Shown here piece by piece: positions 56,001-63,774 of a DNA stretch of 64,000 nt. The DNA is from Succinimonas amylolytica DSM 2873. GTDB lineage: Bacteria; Pseudomonadota; Gammaproteobacteria; Enterobacterales; Succinivibrionaceae. The translations under genes and the position numbers were made by a program. Under the pieces are notes generated by a model. It was not told the DNA's origin and made no database searches. It was given only the letters and a program-made list of their open reading frames with translations. Each line of letters starts with the position of its first letter. Position 1 is the first letter of the stretch. The DNA is taken from NCBI RefSeq assembly GCF_000378405.1, contig NZ_KB899636.1, positions 568,303 through 632,302 of the forward strand, written 5' to 3'.

Positions 56001-58082
56001 GTGGCCTCAGCCCCTTATGTCACTACCAATTTGGCCCCCGGTAGCTATCACGAGGACAAGACGGTAACACTGGGACTGCAGGACGCTGACTTTAATACCA
56101 CCGGAGGAACTATCTACTATACTTTGGACAATTCGGTTCCCACCGAATCCTCAGCAAAGTACACCGGCCCGATTTCTCTTAAGGATACCTCTACCGACGG
56201 TCTTGGTACTGCCTACAGACTTCGTACCCTCTCTGTCGGCGAAAACGGCATGAAACAGGAACAGCATTTCTTCTGGTTTATCAAGAAGAACGGCACTATC
56301 GCTTCAGCCACTGATTTCCGTGACGAAACTATCTACTTCGTTCTCACCGCCCGTTACAAGGATGGTGATGAAAGCAATAACTACTACGACAGAGACCGCT
56401 ACGATGCTACTGATCCTAGCTGGAGAGGCGATTTCAAAGGACTTATTGAATCTTTGGATTACATCAAGTCTATGGGCTTTACTGCAATCTGGATCACTCC
56501 GCCGGTAGAGAATCGCTCAGGTCTTGACTATCATGGCTACCATGCCTATGACTGGTTCCAGCCGGATCTTCGTCTGGAAAGCCCGGGAGCAACCTACTTC
56601 GATTTCATCAAGGCTGCTCATGCCAAGGGGATAAAGGTTATTCAGGACGTTGTGGTTAATCATTCTTCCAATTATGGTATTCGCGGACAGGCCTGGATTG
56701 AGAAGATTCCGACCAAGTACTATATCGATCCTAAGTACGGTAAAAACGGTATAGACATGGGCGTGTATCAGAAGAATATTGGTGACTACCAGTCCATCAA
56801 TCGTTGTGATAATGACAACCCGGTGGCTCCGGCATGGCACAGAAGCCTCTGTGCCGGAGATCCCAATGCCGAGGCTACATTCACCGTTCATTTTGCCAAG
56901 GGTGATGTTACCGTAACCGGAGATGTTAATTCCGATAAGGGTATCGATGCGAGATACTTCTGGAATCCGGCAGTACAGAACTACCTGCCTGAGAAGTGGT
57001 ACCATGTAGGCTATACCAATAACTGGGAAGCAGTGGATGAGGTACAGCTCCGCAGCATGGCCGGTGACTGCGTGGATCTCAAGACTGAGGATAAGATTGT
57101 CCAGGATTACATGAACTCTATGATGAAGATGTATCTGGACATGGGGGTGGATGCTATCCGCATGGATACCATGAAGCACATGCCGAGAGAGGATCTTAAG
57201 GCCATGACTGATGTCTGGAGAGCCTACAAGAAGAATCTCTTCGTATTCGGCGAGGCTCTCATCAAGGGCTATGGTGATAATACTCCGAATCAGCTTCATC
57301 CGTGGTTCTATACCAGAACCAGCGGTCCTGCTGAAACTCCTTCCGGAGATTCTGGCATCAGCGCTTTGGATTTCCCGCTGATGAGTCAGTTCCGGAACAC
57401 TGTCAGAAATGGTTCTCTTGGCGGCCTGGCCGAGCCCATTAATGCTTTTGATTCCAAGTATGCGGATCCTACCAAGCTGGTAACCTTCTTCCAGAATCAT
57501 GACCTTTCAAACGACAACACCTGGTCCGGTTCCGGTGCCAGAATGTGCTGTGATGATCCGGCTCAGATGGCTCTCGGTATGAACGTTCTCTGGTTCTTCC
57601 GCGGTATTCCGGTAATGTACGCTGGCGATGAGAACAATCTCCGTGCTGGAATGACTCCGGATCTTGCTGGAAACAATGACCTGGTTGGCGATACTGGACG
57701 TCTCTATATTGGAAATGATATAGGAACCGGTAAGGATAAGTATGGTATTGTCGCTCATATGGCAGACCTGAATGCTATCAGAAAGGCTTCCATTGCCATG
57801 AGACGCGGTAGCATGAAGATCCTGAATGGCGGTGATCCGATGGTGTTCGAGCGTACTTATGAGTCCGAGAATGCCATTGTTGCCATGACCGGCAGCGGCG
57901 GAGCCTCAGTAACCGTTTCCGGAGCCACTGACGGAACCTACACTGATCTGGTCACTGGTGCGAAATATACTGTGAGCGGTGGCAGTGTGAACTTGGGCAG
58001 TATTCCGGCTTATTCGGCCAGAGTTCTGGTTAAAAATTTCTCCGGTTCTGTTCCGGCGATGAAGGGCAAGTTCCTGAAGTAA
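53010..58082 (+). CDS. Surface lipoprotein amylase with seven PKD domains
   Basis: 1690 aa. Lipobox LSAC (Cys21), then a Gly/Ser/Asn tether. An N-terminal domain with VCIDSNANGVCDADD and VTPLSTIAASYAEE is followed by seven PKD domains (about 250-840; W-x-FGDG or a variant in each; repeats 3 and 4 are degenerate). Then a CBM26-like starch-binding module (about 845-945, YIWAGTNVQLTGSWPGAAM), an Asn/Ser/Gly linker, a chitobiase C-terminal-like beta domain (about 997-1090, GGTIYYTLDNSVPT) and a GH13 barrel (about 1100-1590) with D1386 (IRMDTMKH), E1415 (VFGEAL) and D1498 (QNHDLS). The GH13 subfamily is not clear to me. It has its own upstream region and terminator, so is monocistronic. Confidence 0.9.
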   Translation: MQHKYSRISMAMLLAMGLSACGGNGNSGSSQSDSGSSAFSASSANGALSVVASVQGANADFVSDALVCIDSNANGVCDADDAGGVYTDNSGKATLGNLSENDLSTENNLIAVLRDGSVYKSKVDSSRLDFNSRSGIAGQIAVTPLSTIAASYAEEKGLSIQNAKNELAETLGTEPVVFDDTLEKGAAPQVFVQGLSEKKVILNANVILDNDGVISRIDTALIDSSPESIVDFYLANGNFNVLSKITKFANNLPEVAFTSAVTDCRTISFNAVATDADNDTLVYRWNFGDGSAISKQQNPTHTYALKKTFDVMLSVSDTFGETNVTHKVKIDNSRCGSNAASLFSFQNRPSDPYVVEFSDMSTGDIVEYFWDFGDEQSSSLSNPVHKYDKAGTYNVSLTVKFTDGRIINSDLIPVTVGEAVNSLPVPMFDVRTDGLRAEIVNKSYDKDGDSLSYRWIFSDGTESTEVNPSHYFASAGTKSVTLMVSDGKITTSLTNVFDLAATNDLAASIVMASSSNQNVTLNAVTRNASGNAVYSWTMGDGTTLTGKSVTHTYARTGVYDVVLTVQDGDKTVKTSKVVRVSSDSANHAPVIDSIVAAVAPGDTEKVLSFAASVTDPDNDELVYTWDFGDGEKSELVRPVHTYAAPGTYSVKLTVSDGKESTSFGKTITIDQVDNHAPVADFQVSSKDLVITCKDASYDEDSDNLSYRWDFGDGTSSSDRSPSHTYAKNGTYTVTMTVSDGKLSSAVTMEVTVQSNTVVTGNHAPVADFHYKFTGLSGVLTAAASDADKDELSYVWSFGDGLTSTEKNPKVTYKTGGEKTITLTVSDGKTSSEPKAYKVTLAADTVKIPQKSGIYYKGDADGIYIWAGTNVQLTGSWPGAAMTKASESSDWSFYDTSSVNYDSINMIFLKSGNKLTGDITNAPVTGCYDNGQWTPLDSCQLAGSQAQVVEGGASLSSESNNNSNNNSGGESGQPGIVIGDIAWNSMDYAKTIASSDVRVASAPYVTTNLAPGSYHEDKTVTLGLQDADFNTTGGTIYYTLDNSVPTESSAKYTGPISLKDTSTDGLGTAYRLRTLSVGENGMKQEQHFFWFIKKNGTIASATDFRDETIYFVLTARYKDGDESNNYYDRDRYDATDPSWRGDFKGLIESLDYIKSMGFTAIWITPPVENRSGLDYHGYHAYDWFQPDLRLESPGATYFDFIKAAHAKGIKVIQDVVVNHSSNYGIRGQAWIEKIPTKYYIDPKYGKNGIDMGVYQKNIGDYQSINRCDNDNPVAPAWHRSLCAGDPNAEATFTVHFAKGDVTVTGDVNSDKGIDARYFWNPAVQNYLPEKWYHVGYTNNWEAVDEVQLRSMAGDCVDLKTEDKIVQDYMNSMMKMYLDMGVDAIRMDTMKHMPREDLKAMTDVWRAYKKNLFVFGEALIKGYGDNTPNQLHPWFYTRTSGPAETPSGDSGISALDFPLMSQFRNTVRNGSLGGLAEPINAFDSKYADPTKLVTFFQNHDLSNDNTWSGSGARMCCDDPAQMALGMNVLWFFRGIPVMYAGDENNLRAGMTPDLAGNNDLVGDTGRLYIGNDIGTGKDKYGIVAHMADLNAIRKASIAMRRGSMKILNGGDPMVFERTYESENAIVAMTGSGGASVTVSGATDGTYTDLVTGAKYTVSGGSVNLGSIPAYSARVLVKNFSGSVPAMKGKFLK

Positions 58083-58129
58083 TGTAACATTTCCTGACCT
58101 ACACGTCATAATACTTAACTAAATGCGAC

Positions 58130-58167
58130 AGAGATCTGTTTTTGGTACAAAAACAGGTCTCTTTATT
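58130..58167 (+). terminator. Long-stem intrinsic terminator
   Basis: Fifteen-pair stem (58130-58144 with 58148-58162, one G-T pair), GTA loop, T-rich tail TTTATT. The A/T-rich inner half makes it look functional in both directions. Confidence 0.85.
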
Positions 58168-58270
58168 ATGAAAGCGGGAAAATTGTGAAAATTGCTGAAA
58201 AAGCTTTCAGGGGCTTTTTGATTTTTGTTAACCATGTTAAAAATTTGTAAACAAATTGTATATTTTGAGT

Positions 58271-58299
58271 TTGCTGTTTGTTTATAATTTGATTATAAT
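58271..58299 (+). promoter_or_regulatory. Putative promoter of the GH13_19 amylase gene
   Basis: TTGCTG (58271-58276), a 17-base spacer and a consensus TATAAT (58294-58299). A second TATAAT lies 11 bases upstream (58283-58288) because TTATAATTTGA is directly repeated at 58282-58292 and 58293-58303. Confidence 0.6.
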
Positions 58300-58303
58300 T
58301 TGA
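58282..58303 (+). repeat. 11-base direct repeat duplicating the -10 box
   Basis: TTATAATTTGA twice in tandem. Each copy contains TATAAT, giving two alternative -10 boxes one helical turn apart. Confidence 0.8.
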
Positions 58304-58357
58304 TTACTGTACTTACTTGAAAGTCTTTTCAAAAGACAAAATAGGGAACATTGAAAT

Positions 58358-61300
58358 ATGAAATTTACAAAATTAGCTATTGCTATGATGTCAACCGCAG
58401 CTCTTACAGCCTGCGGCGGTGGCGGCAGTTCCGGTTCTAACAATGACAATCCGAATCAGGACCTTCAGGGCAATGTTGTTCAGGATTTTCAGTTTGATGC
58501 CTTTTCCAGCATGGATGTAGCTCGTGCCGTTACTAGCGATAATTTCGGTCAGGATTCTAAGACGACTGTCTGTCTTGATAGAGATGGCAATGGTACCTGT
58601 TTTGGTGAGGAATACTGGGTTACCGGTACCGGACTTTCATTCAGTAAGGAGCTTAGCTGGCCGGCTGATCTTGATACCTCCGGCATGAATATTCTTGCTG
58701 AAAATGATAATTTCACCTATTCGATTCCTGCTGATTCCGGAGCTGGGGCTGTAGCTCAGGCTTCTTCGTCCAGCCGGGCGAAGGTTTATGTCAACCCTGT
58801 TACCAGTGCTGGCAGCGATCCTCGTCTTGGCCCGGATGCCCTTCTTAACGGATACAATGGTGACAAGTATAGCAGAACAACCTTTGATCCCAGAACTCCT
58901 TATGGTCAGCTGGATCAGGAAATCAAGACTCTCGGTGATTCTGTAGCTTCTCTTGTACAGTCTGCCTCTGCCCAGGGAATTTCCGAGGCTGATCTTAAGA
59001 GCATCGTTTCCGGGGCTCTCGCAGCGATTATTGAAGCCCTTAAGGATTCCGGTGTCAGTGATGTTCAGATTGTAATCAACGTAATTAACTCCAGTAATTT
59101 CAATAATCTGCCGAATGATAATGGCAGTGGAGTTTCCAATAGTGCTCCGTTTGCCGAATTTACCTTTAATGTTAGTGCTGATGGCTGGGTCACCTTCTCC
59201 AATTCCTCTTCAGATCCTGATAATGACAATCTGACCTATAAATGGAAATTTGGCGACGGAGCTGAAAGTTCCGATGTTTCTCCGAAGCACCAGTATACCC
59301 GTAACGGCTCCTTTAATGTTTATCTTGGTGTTGCCGACAGCAAGAATGCCGTTACCTATGCTACCAAGCATGTGAATGTTGATACCGTTTCTGCTGCGGA
59401 TCAGGAAGCTGCCAGCTTTGCTGCCAAGGCCAGCACTGACGGTAGTGGCCTTGTAACAGTAACCAATAACTCAACTGTCGAGAATGTAAAGGAATACCGC
59501 TGGGATTTCGGTGACGGCACCGGCGCTGTAACCGGCGCGGCTCCTTCCCATACCTATGCCAAGTCTGGTACCTATACTATTAAACTGCAGATTATTACCA
59601 AGAACGGAATAAAGTTTACTGATACTCATTCTGTGAAAGTAACTGTTTCTTCCGGAAATACTGATCCGGGTAATACCAATCCTGGTAATACCAATCCTGG
59701 TAATACCAATCCTGGTAATACCGATCCTGGTAATAATAATCCGGGAAATACAGATCCGGTTACACCAAGTGTTTGCAGCGAGAGCGATCCTTATTGCAAT
59801 GGCAACATCGATCCTGAGGGATGTGATCAGCAGTGCACAGAAACGGAGGTTGAGGTTAGCTGCTCCGAGGTTTCTTCACAGTCTCAGGCTTCTGCACAGG
59901 GGGCCGGCGATGTTTCCACTGCTGCTTTGTCCTCTATTGAGATGTCCGGTGTCTATGCCACCAATCCTAACGGTCAGGTAGGCAAGAATAAGACCATCTC
60001 CTCCATGAGCGACTGGACTTCCGATATGCTTATCGCTCAGGGCGCTGCTAATGACGATCCCCGTGCCTACCGTGGCTATCACGAGAAGTCAGTAGACCTT
60101 TATGGCTTCTATGCAGCCTGGGATGATACCAATCTTTATCTCATGGTTGAACTGCCAAATCTTGATGAACGCGGAGAGACCGGAAGTGATTTCGATTATT
60201 CTAATGATAAGTTCCTCCCGATGGGCATCGGCATCCGTACCGGGAAGCGTGTTCTTGGTGACGGCGAAATGGAGGCCTCCAGCAATGACCGCAATCCGTG
60301 GATAAAAGATAAGTCTTATTCTATCAAGGAAGGTATTGATACTCTCCTTATGTTCCATCCGCAGGAATACGGCACCCCGGGACTTTTCTTCACTAATAAT
60401 CAGGGTGAATTCTCGTATGATTCCAAGTCTGGTCTCCTGGTTGGCTTTAAGGATGCCGGGATTGTGCTTTCAGGCGGTGTTGCCGGTTCTGTAAGCTCCA
60501 AGTTTATGGGTATTGCCGATAATTATGGTAAGGACGGTGAGGCCTGGAAGACTGGTTCTTACACCGATCTTAAGGCAAGTAATGCAAATAATCCGCATCT
60601 CTACCAGGTAACCATTCCTTTGAAGGCTCTGGGGATCGATAAGGCCTATCTTGAAAGCACCGGTATCAGTGCCATGGTGTTCTCAACCTTTGGTACTTCA
60701 ATGATGGATGCTCTTCCCTGGACTCCTAATCTGGTAGATGCTGCTTCGGCCCCTTACTCAAAGGATGATTCCACCTCTGCTGAAAAGGAAGATCTGGATA
60801 TCTATGATGTGCATCTGGCATCCATCGGCAAGCTCCAGACAGGTGGTGTAACTCCTGTTACCCCGGTAACTCAGGATAATCCTGTTGTTAATCCGACAGT
60901 ATGCAAGAAGAAGGTTGTTTCCTGTGTACCTGAGACTCTCCCGGCTCAGTGCAGCGCAACGGATCCGATTGAGGTTTCCGTAAGTCATGCCGAGGCAGCA
61001 ACCGATACTGCTGTAACCACCAGTGTTAAGGTTGCCACGGGCTACAAGGGGGTAACCTACAAGTGGACTACCTCCGACGGTCAGAGTGCCACCACCAAGT
61101 ATGACGGCACCGAGAAGAGCTTCACCTTCAAGCGCGGCAGTGCAGACAAGACTGTAACTGTAAAGGTAACCGCCAGCAATGCCAGTGGTTCCAGAACCGG
61201 TTCTAAGAGCTTTACTGTTAAGGTTCCTGCCTGTGCCAACTGCTCTGCTCCGTCTCCGGTTCTTGACAGTAAATGGGCCAAGGTTCTTGACGGTGTGGAC

Positions 61301-63718
61301 ACTGCCAACATCTATGTTGACAATGGTACCAGTTCAACCTGCAAGGCTCCTGAGGGCGCAGTAATTCTGAAACATGACGGCTTCTCCAGTCCTACCCTTT
61401 GGCTTTATACAGATAAGACCAACTACACTGGTGGTACCTGGCCTGGTGCTCCTATGACCAAGATTGATGGCTGTACCTCTACCTTCTACAGCTTCAAGCC
61501 TTCCGAGTCTGTAAGTGCAGCTTCAGCAATCTTCTCTGATGCCGGCAACAACCAGTATCCGGGACAGGAGCAGCCTGGTGTCGAATTTACAACTGATAAG
61601 CCATGCTTCGATTTTGACGCCAAGACCTTCAAGTCTGCTGATGAATGCGGTCTTTCTGCTGCCGAGGTTAGTGATTCTGCCTATATCTTTGTAGGCGGAA
61701 GCAAGACTGCCTCCGGTGCAGTAATCACCATCAGTCAGAAGGATGATGACGTAGCCAGCGGTTACAAGGATGTTTCTCTGATGATGGCTGGCAAGGGAGT
61801 AACTGCTGAGACTACTGGCACCTTCTACTTCGGTGATGATGCCTCCAAGGCTGTGAAGTTCGTAAATGGCCAGAAGATTCGCATTGGTGAAGACATCCAG
61901 GCCACCGAAGATCCTCAGGAGGTTAAGCTTACCGTTGTCTATAATGACTCCAAGGCAACCTATACCTTCAAGAAGGTTAAGTGGACTCAGCCGGTAGCCG
62001 GTGATGTGCAGTTTACCTGGAACAATGCCTACATGTATTTTGTAATTACCGATCGTTTCCAGAATGGTGATTCCTCTAATGACGGCAGTTACGGCAGACC
62101 TCAGAAGGATGCTTCCGGCCATGCTACCGCAACCTTCCATGGCGGTGATATCAAGGGCCTTACTGAGAGACTCGACTATATCAAGTCTCTCGGAATCAAC
62201 TCCATCTGGCTGACCGCTCCTTACGAACAGACTCATGGCTGGGTAGGCGGTGGTAAGAAAGGTAACTTCCAGCACTATGCTTATCATGGTTACTATGCTA
62301 TGGACTTTACCTCCATGGATGCCAATATGGGAACCGTTACAGACTTCAGAAACTTTGTAACTGAAGCTCATAAGCGTGGCATTAGAGTTGTGGTTGACGT
62401 GGTAATGAACCATTCCGGCTACGCTACCCTGAAGGATATGTGCGATTTCAAATTCGGTAATACCACTGATGGATCTGATCCTTGCACCAAGGTTGACTGG
62501 GTTCCGGGTGGCGGACAGAGCTATCACGATAAGCCGATCTCTGAGGCTCAGAATTCCAAGTGGGATAACTGGTGGGGTAAGGATTGGCTGAGATTCGGTG
62601 CTTACGGTGGCTGTGGCAGTGATGACCTCACTACCTGTAGTTCGTACCTCCCTGACTTTAAAAATGAAGCTAGCGGTTCCAGTGTTGGTATCCCGGGCTT
62701 CCTGCAGTCCAAATGGCAGACTGCCGATGCTGCTCATGACATACCGGCAGCCAAGCAGTACCGTTCCGGCAATATGTCGGTGGCAGACTTTGAGGCTCAC
62801 TGGCTGGCTTCCTGGGTTGAGGAGTTTGGTGTTGACGGCTTCCGTTGCGATACCGCCAAGCATGTTCAGAAAGAGACCTGGGGCAAGCTTAAGAAGTACT
62901 CTCAGGAAGCACTTCAGAAGTGGAGACAGGCTCATGCCGGCGGTGATGATCCGGCAGCCTCCTGGACTGATGACTTCTTCATGACTGGTGAACACTGGGG
63001 TTTTGGAACCGATCCTTCGGATGGGTCAGGCTATGGCAGAGTTGGCGGATTTACTTCCATGATCAACTTCTCACTCGGCTGTTCTGTTCCTAGCACTAAT
63101 ACCTGGTCTGAGTATGCCCGGATGTTTAATGATGGTACCAAGGCTCCGGCTTTGAATGCTCTTACCTACGTATCCTCTCACGACACCGCACTGTGCCGTC
63201 CGGGTGATATGAAGGCTCTGGGCACCGGTCTTGGACTCCTGCCTGGCGGTGTACAGGTTTACTACGGTGATGAAACCGGCCGTCCTAACGACAACGGCGG
63301 ATCCGGCAACGATGCCGAGCATGGAACCCGTTCCGACATGAACTTCCCGTCTGATATCGGAAGCCAGGCTGCATGGGCTGCCAATGTGGATACTCTGAGC
63401 ACCTCATTCTCCTCTGATGCCACCCTGGCTCACTGGCAGAAGGTTGGTCAGTTCCGCTTCCGTAACCCGGCAGTAGGTGCTGGTAAGCAGACCGCTCTCA
63501 GCGATGGATCTCTCTGCCGTACCTATAATGACGGGCAGGGTATTGACAACGCTGTGGTAATTCATGTTGGTTCTGCTTCCTCAGTTGATGTAGCTGGCTG
63601 CTTTGAGGACGGCACCGAGCTTCAGGATGGCTATTCCGGAGCTACCGGTACCGTATCCGGTGGAAAGATCAGCCTCTCCGGAACTAAGGATCTGATCCTC
63701 CTCGAAATCAAGCGCTAA
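58358..63718 (+). CDS. Surface lipoprotein alpha-amylase (GH13_19, MalS type) with CBM74-like module
   Basis: 1786 aa, the largest gene. Lipobox LTAC (Cys19), then CGGGGSSG. The N-terminal domain has VCLDRDGNGTC. Two PKD domains (about 265-345, 352-434), an NPGNT linker (436-465) and a Cys-containing stretch follow. A module of about 300 residues (523-828; DWTSDMLIAQGAANDDPRA, WDDTNLYLMVELPN) resembles CBM74. Next are a PKD-like domain (about 880-980), a CBM26-like module (about 1000-1095, LWLYTDKTNYTGGTWPGAPM) and a small beta domain. The GH13 barrel (about 1223-1786) closely follows E. coli MalS wording (YFVITDRFQNGD, GWVGGGKKGNFQHYAYHGYY), with D1498 (FRCDTAKH), E1545 (MTGEHWG) and D1609 (SSHDTA). 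Confidence 0.92.
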   Translation: MKFTKLAIAMMSTAALTACGGGGSSGSNNDNPNQDLQGNVVQDFQFDAFSSMDVARAVTSDNFGQDSKTTVCLDRDGNGTCFGEEYWVTGTGLSFSKELSWPADLDTSGMNILAENDNFTYSIPADSGAGAVAQASSSSRAKVYVNPVTSAGSDPRLGPDALLNGYNGDKYSRTTFDPRTPYGQLDQEIKTLGDSVASLVQSASAQGISEADLKSIVSGALAAIIEALKDSGVSDVQIVINVINSSNFNNLPNDNGSGVSNSAPFAEFTFNVSADGWVTFSNSSSDPDNDNLTYKWKFGDGAESSDVSPKHQYTRNGSFNVYLGVADSKNAVTYATKHVNVDTVSAADQEAASFAAKASTDGSGLVTVTNNSTVENVKEYRWDFGDGTGAVTGAAPSHTYAKSGTYTIKLQIITKNGIKFTDTHSVKVTVSSGNTDPGNTNPGNTNPGNTNPGNTDPGNNNPGNTDPVTPSVCSESDPYCNGNIDPEGCDQQCTETEVEVSCSEVSSQSQASAQGAGDVSTAALSSIEMSGVYATNPNGQVGKNKTISSMSDWTSDMLIAQGAANDDPRAYRGYHEKSVDLYGFYAAWDDTNLYLMVELPNLDERGETGSDFDYSNDKFLPMGIGIRTGKRVLGDGEMEASSNDRNPWIKDKSYSIKEGIDTLLMFHPQEYGTPGLFFTNNQGEFSYDSKSGLLVGFKDAGIVLSGGVAGSVSSKFMGIADNYGKDGEAWKTGSYTDLKASNANNPHLYQVTIPLKALGIDKAYLESTGISAMVFSTFGTSMMDALPWTPNLVDAASAPYSKDDSTSAEKEDLDIYDVHLASIGKLQTGGVTPVTPVTQDNPVVNPTVCKKKVVSCVPETLPAQCSATDPIEVSVSHAEAATDTAVTTSVKVATGYKGVTYKWTTSDGQSATTKYDGTEKSFTFKRGSADKTVTVKVTASNASGSRTGSKSFTVKVPACANCSAPSPVLDSKWAKVLDGVDTANIYVDNGTSSTCKAPEGAVILKHDGFSSPTLWLYTDKTNYTGGTWPGAPMTKIDGCTSTFYSFKPSESVSAASAIFSDAGNNQYPGQEQPGVEFTTDKPCFDFDAKTFKSADECGLSAAEVSDSAYIFVGGSKTASGAVITISQKDDDVASGYKDVSLMMAGKGVTAETTGTFYFGDDASKAVKFVNGQKIRIGEDIQATEDPQEVKLTVVYNDSKATYTFKKVKWTQPVAGDVQFTWNNAYMYFVITDRFQNGDSSNDGSYGRPQKDASGHATATFHGGDIKGLTERLDYIKSLGINSIWLTAPYEQTHGWVGGGKKGNFQHYAYHGYYAMDFTSMDANMGTVTDFRNFVTEAHKRGIRVVVDVVMNHSGYATLKDMCDFKFGNTTDGSDPCTKVDWVPGGGQSYHDKPISEAQNSKWDNWWGKDWLRFGAYGGCGSDDLTTCSSYLPDFKNEASGSSVGIPGFLQSKWQTADAAHDIPAAKQYRSGNMSVADFEAHWLASWVEEFGVDGFRCDTAKHVQKETWGKLKKYSQEALQKWRQAHAGGDDPAASWTDDFFMTGEHWGFGTDPSDGSGYGRVGGFTSMINFSLGCSVPSTNTWSEYARMFNDGTKAPALNALTYVSSHDTALCRPGDMKALGTGLGLLPGGVQVYYGDETGRPNDNGGSGNDAEHGTRSDMNFPSDIGSQAAWAANVDTLSTSFSSDATLAHWQKVGQFRFRNPAVGAGKQTALSDGSLCRTYNDGQGIDNAVVIHVGSASSVDVAGCFEDGTELQDGYSGATGTVSGGKISLSGTKDLILLEIKR
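59663..59752 (+). repeat. 15-base tandem repeat encoding an (N/D)PGNT linker
   Basis: Six in-frame 15-base units (AAYCCTGGTAATACC type). The central three are near-identical at the DNA level and the last two have drifted. It encodes a Pro/Gly/Asn linker between the PKD and CBM74-like parts. Identical units make copy number prone to slippage, which would change linker length without a frameshift. Confidence 0.9.
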
Positions 63719-63748
63719 GCGTTTTCGGGTAAGTAACAGTAAATTAGG

Positions 63749-63774
63749 AGCACCCCTTCGTGGGGTGCTTTTTT
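63749..63774 (+). terminator. Intrinsic terminator of the GH13_19 amylase gene
   Basis: AGCACCCC / GGGGTGCT stem of eight pairs, TTCGT loop, then six T, 30 bases after the stop. Confidence 0.95.

Noticed and set aside
59663..59752. Tandem repeat as a CRISPR array
   Set aside because: Units of 15 bases abut without unique spacers and code in frame for a linker.
61523..62995. 490-codon minus-strand ORF opposite the GH13_19 amylase (and a similar 327-codon one at 56517-57500)
   Set aside because: Shadows of highly biased coding sequence on the other strand; no ribosome site and low-complexity composition.
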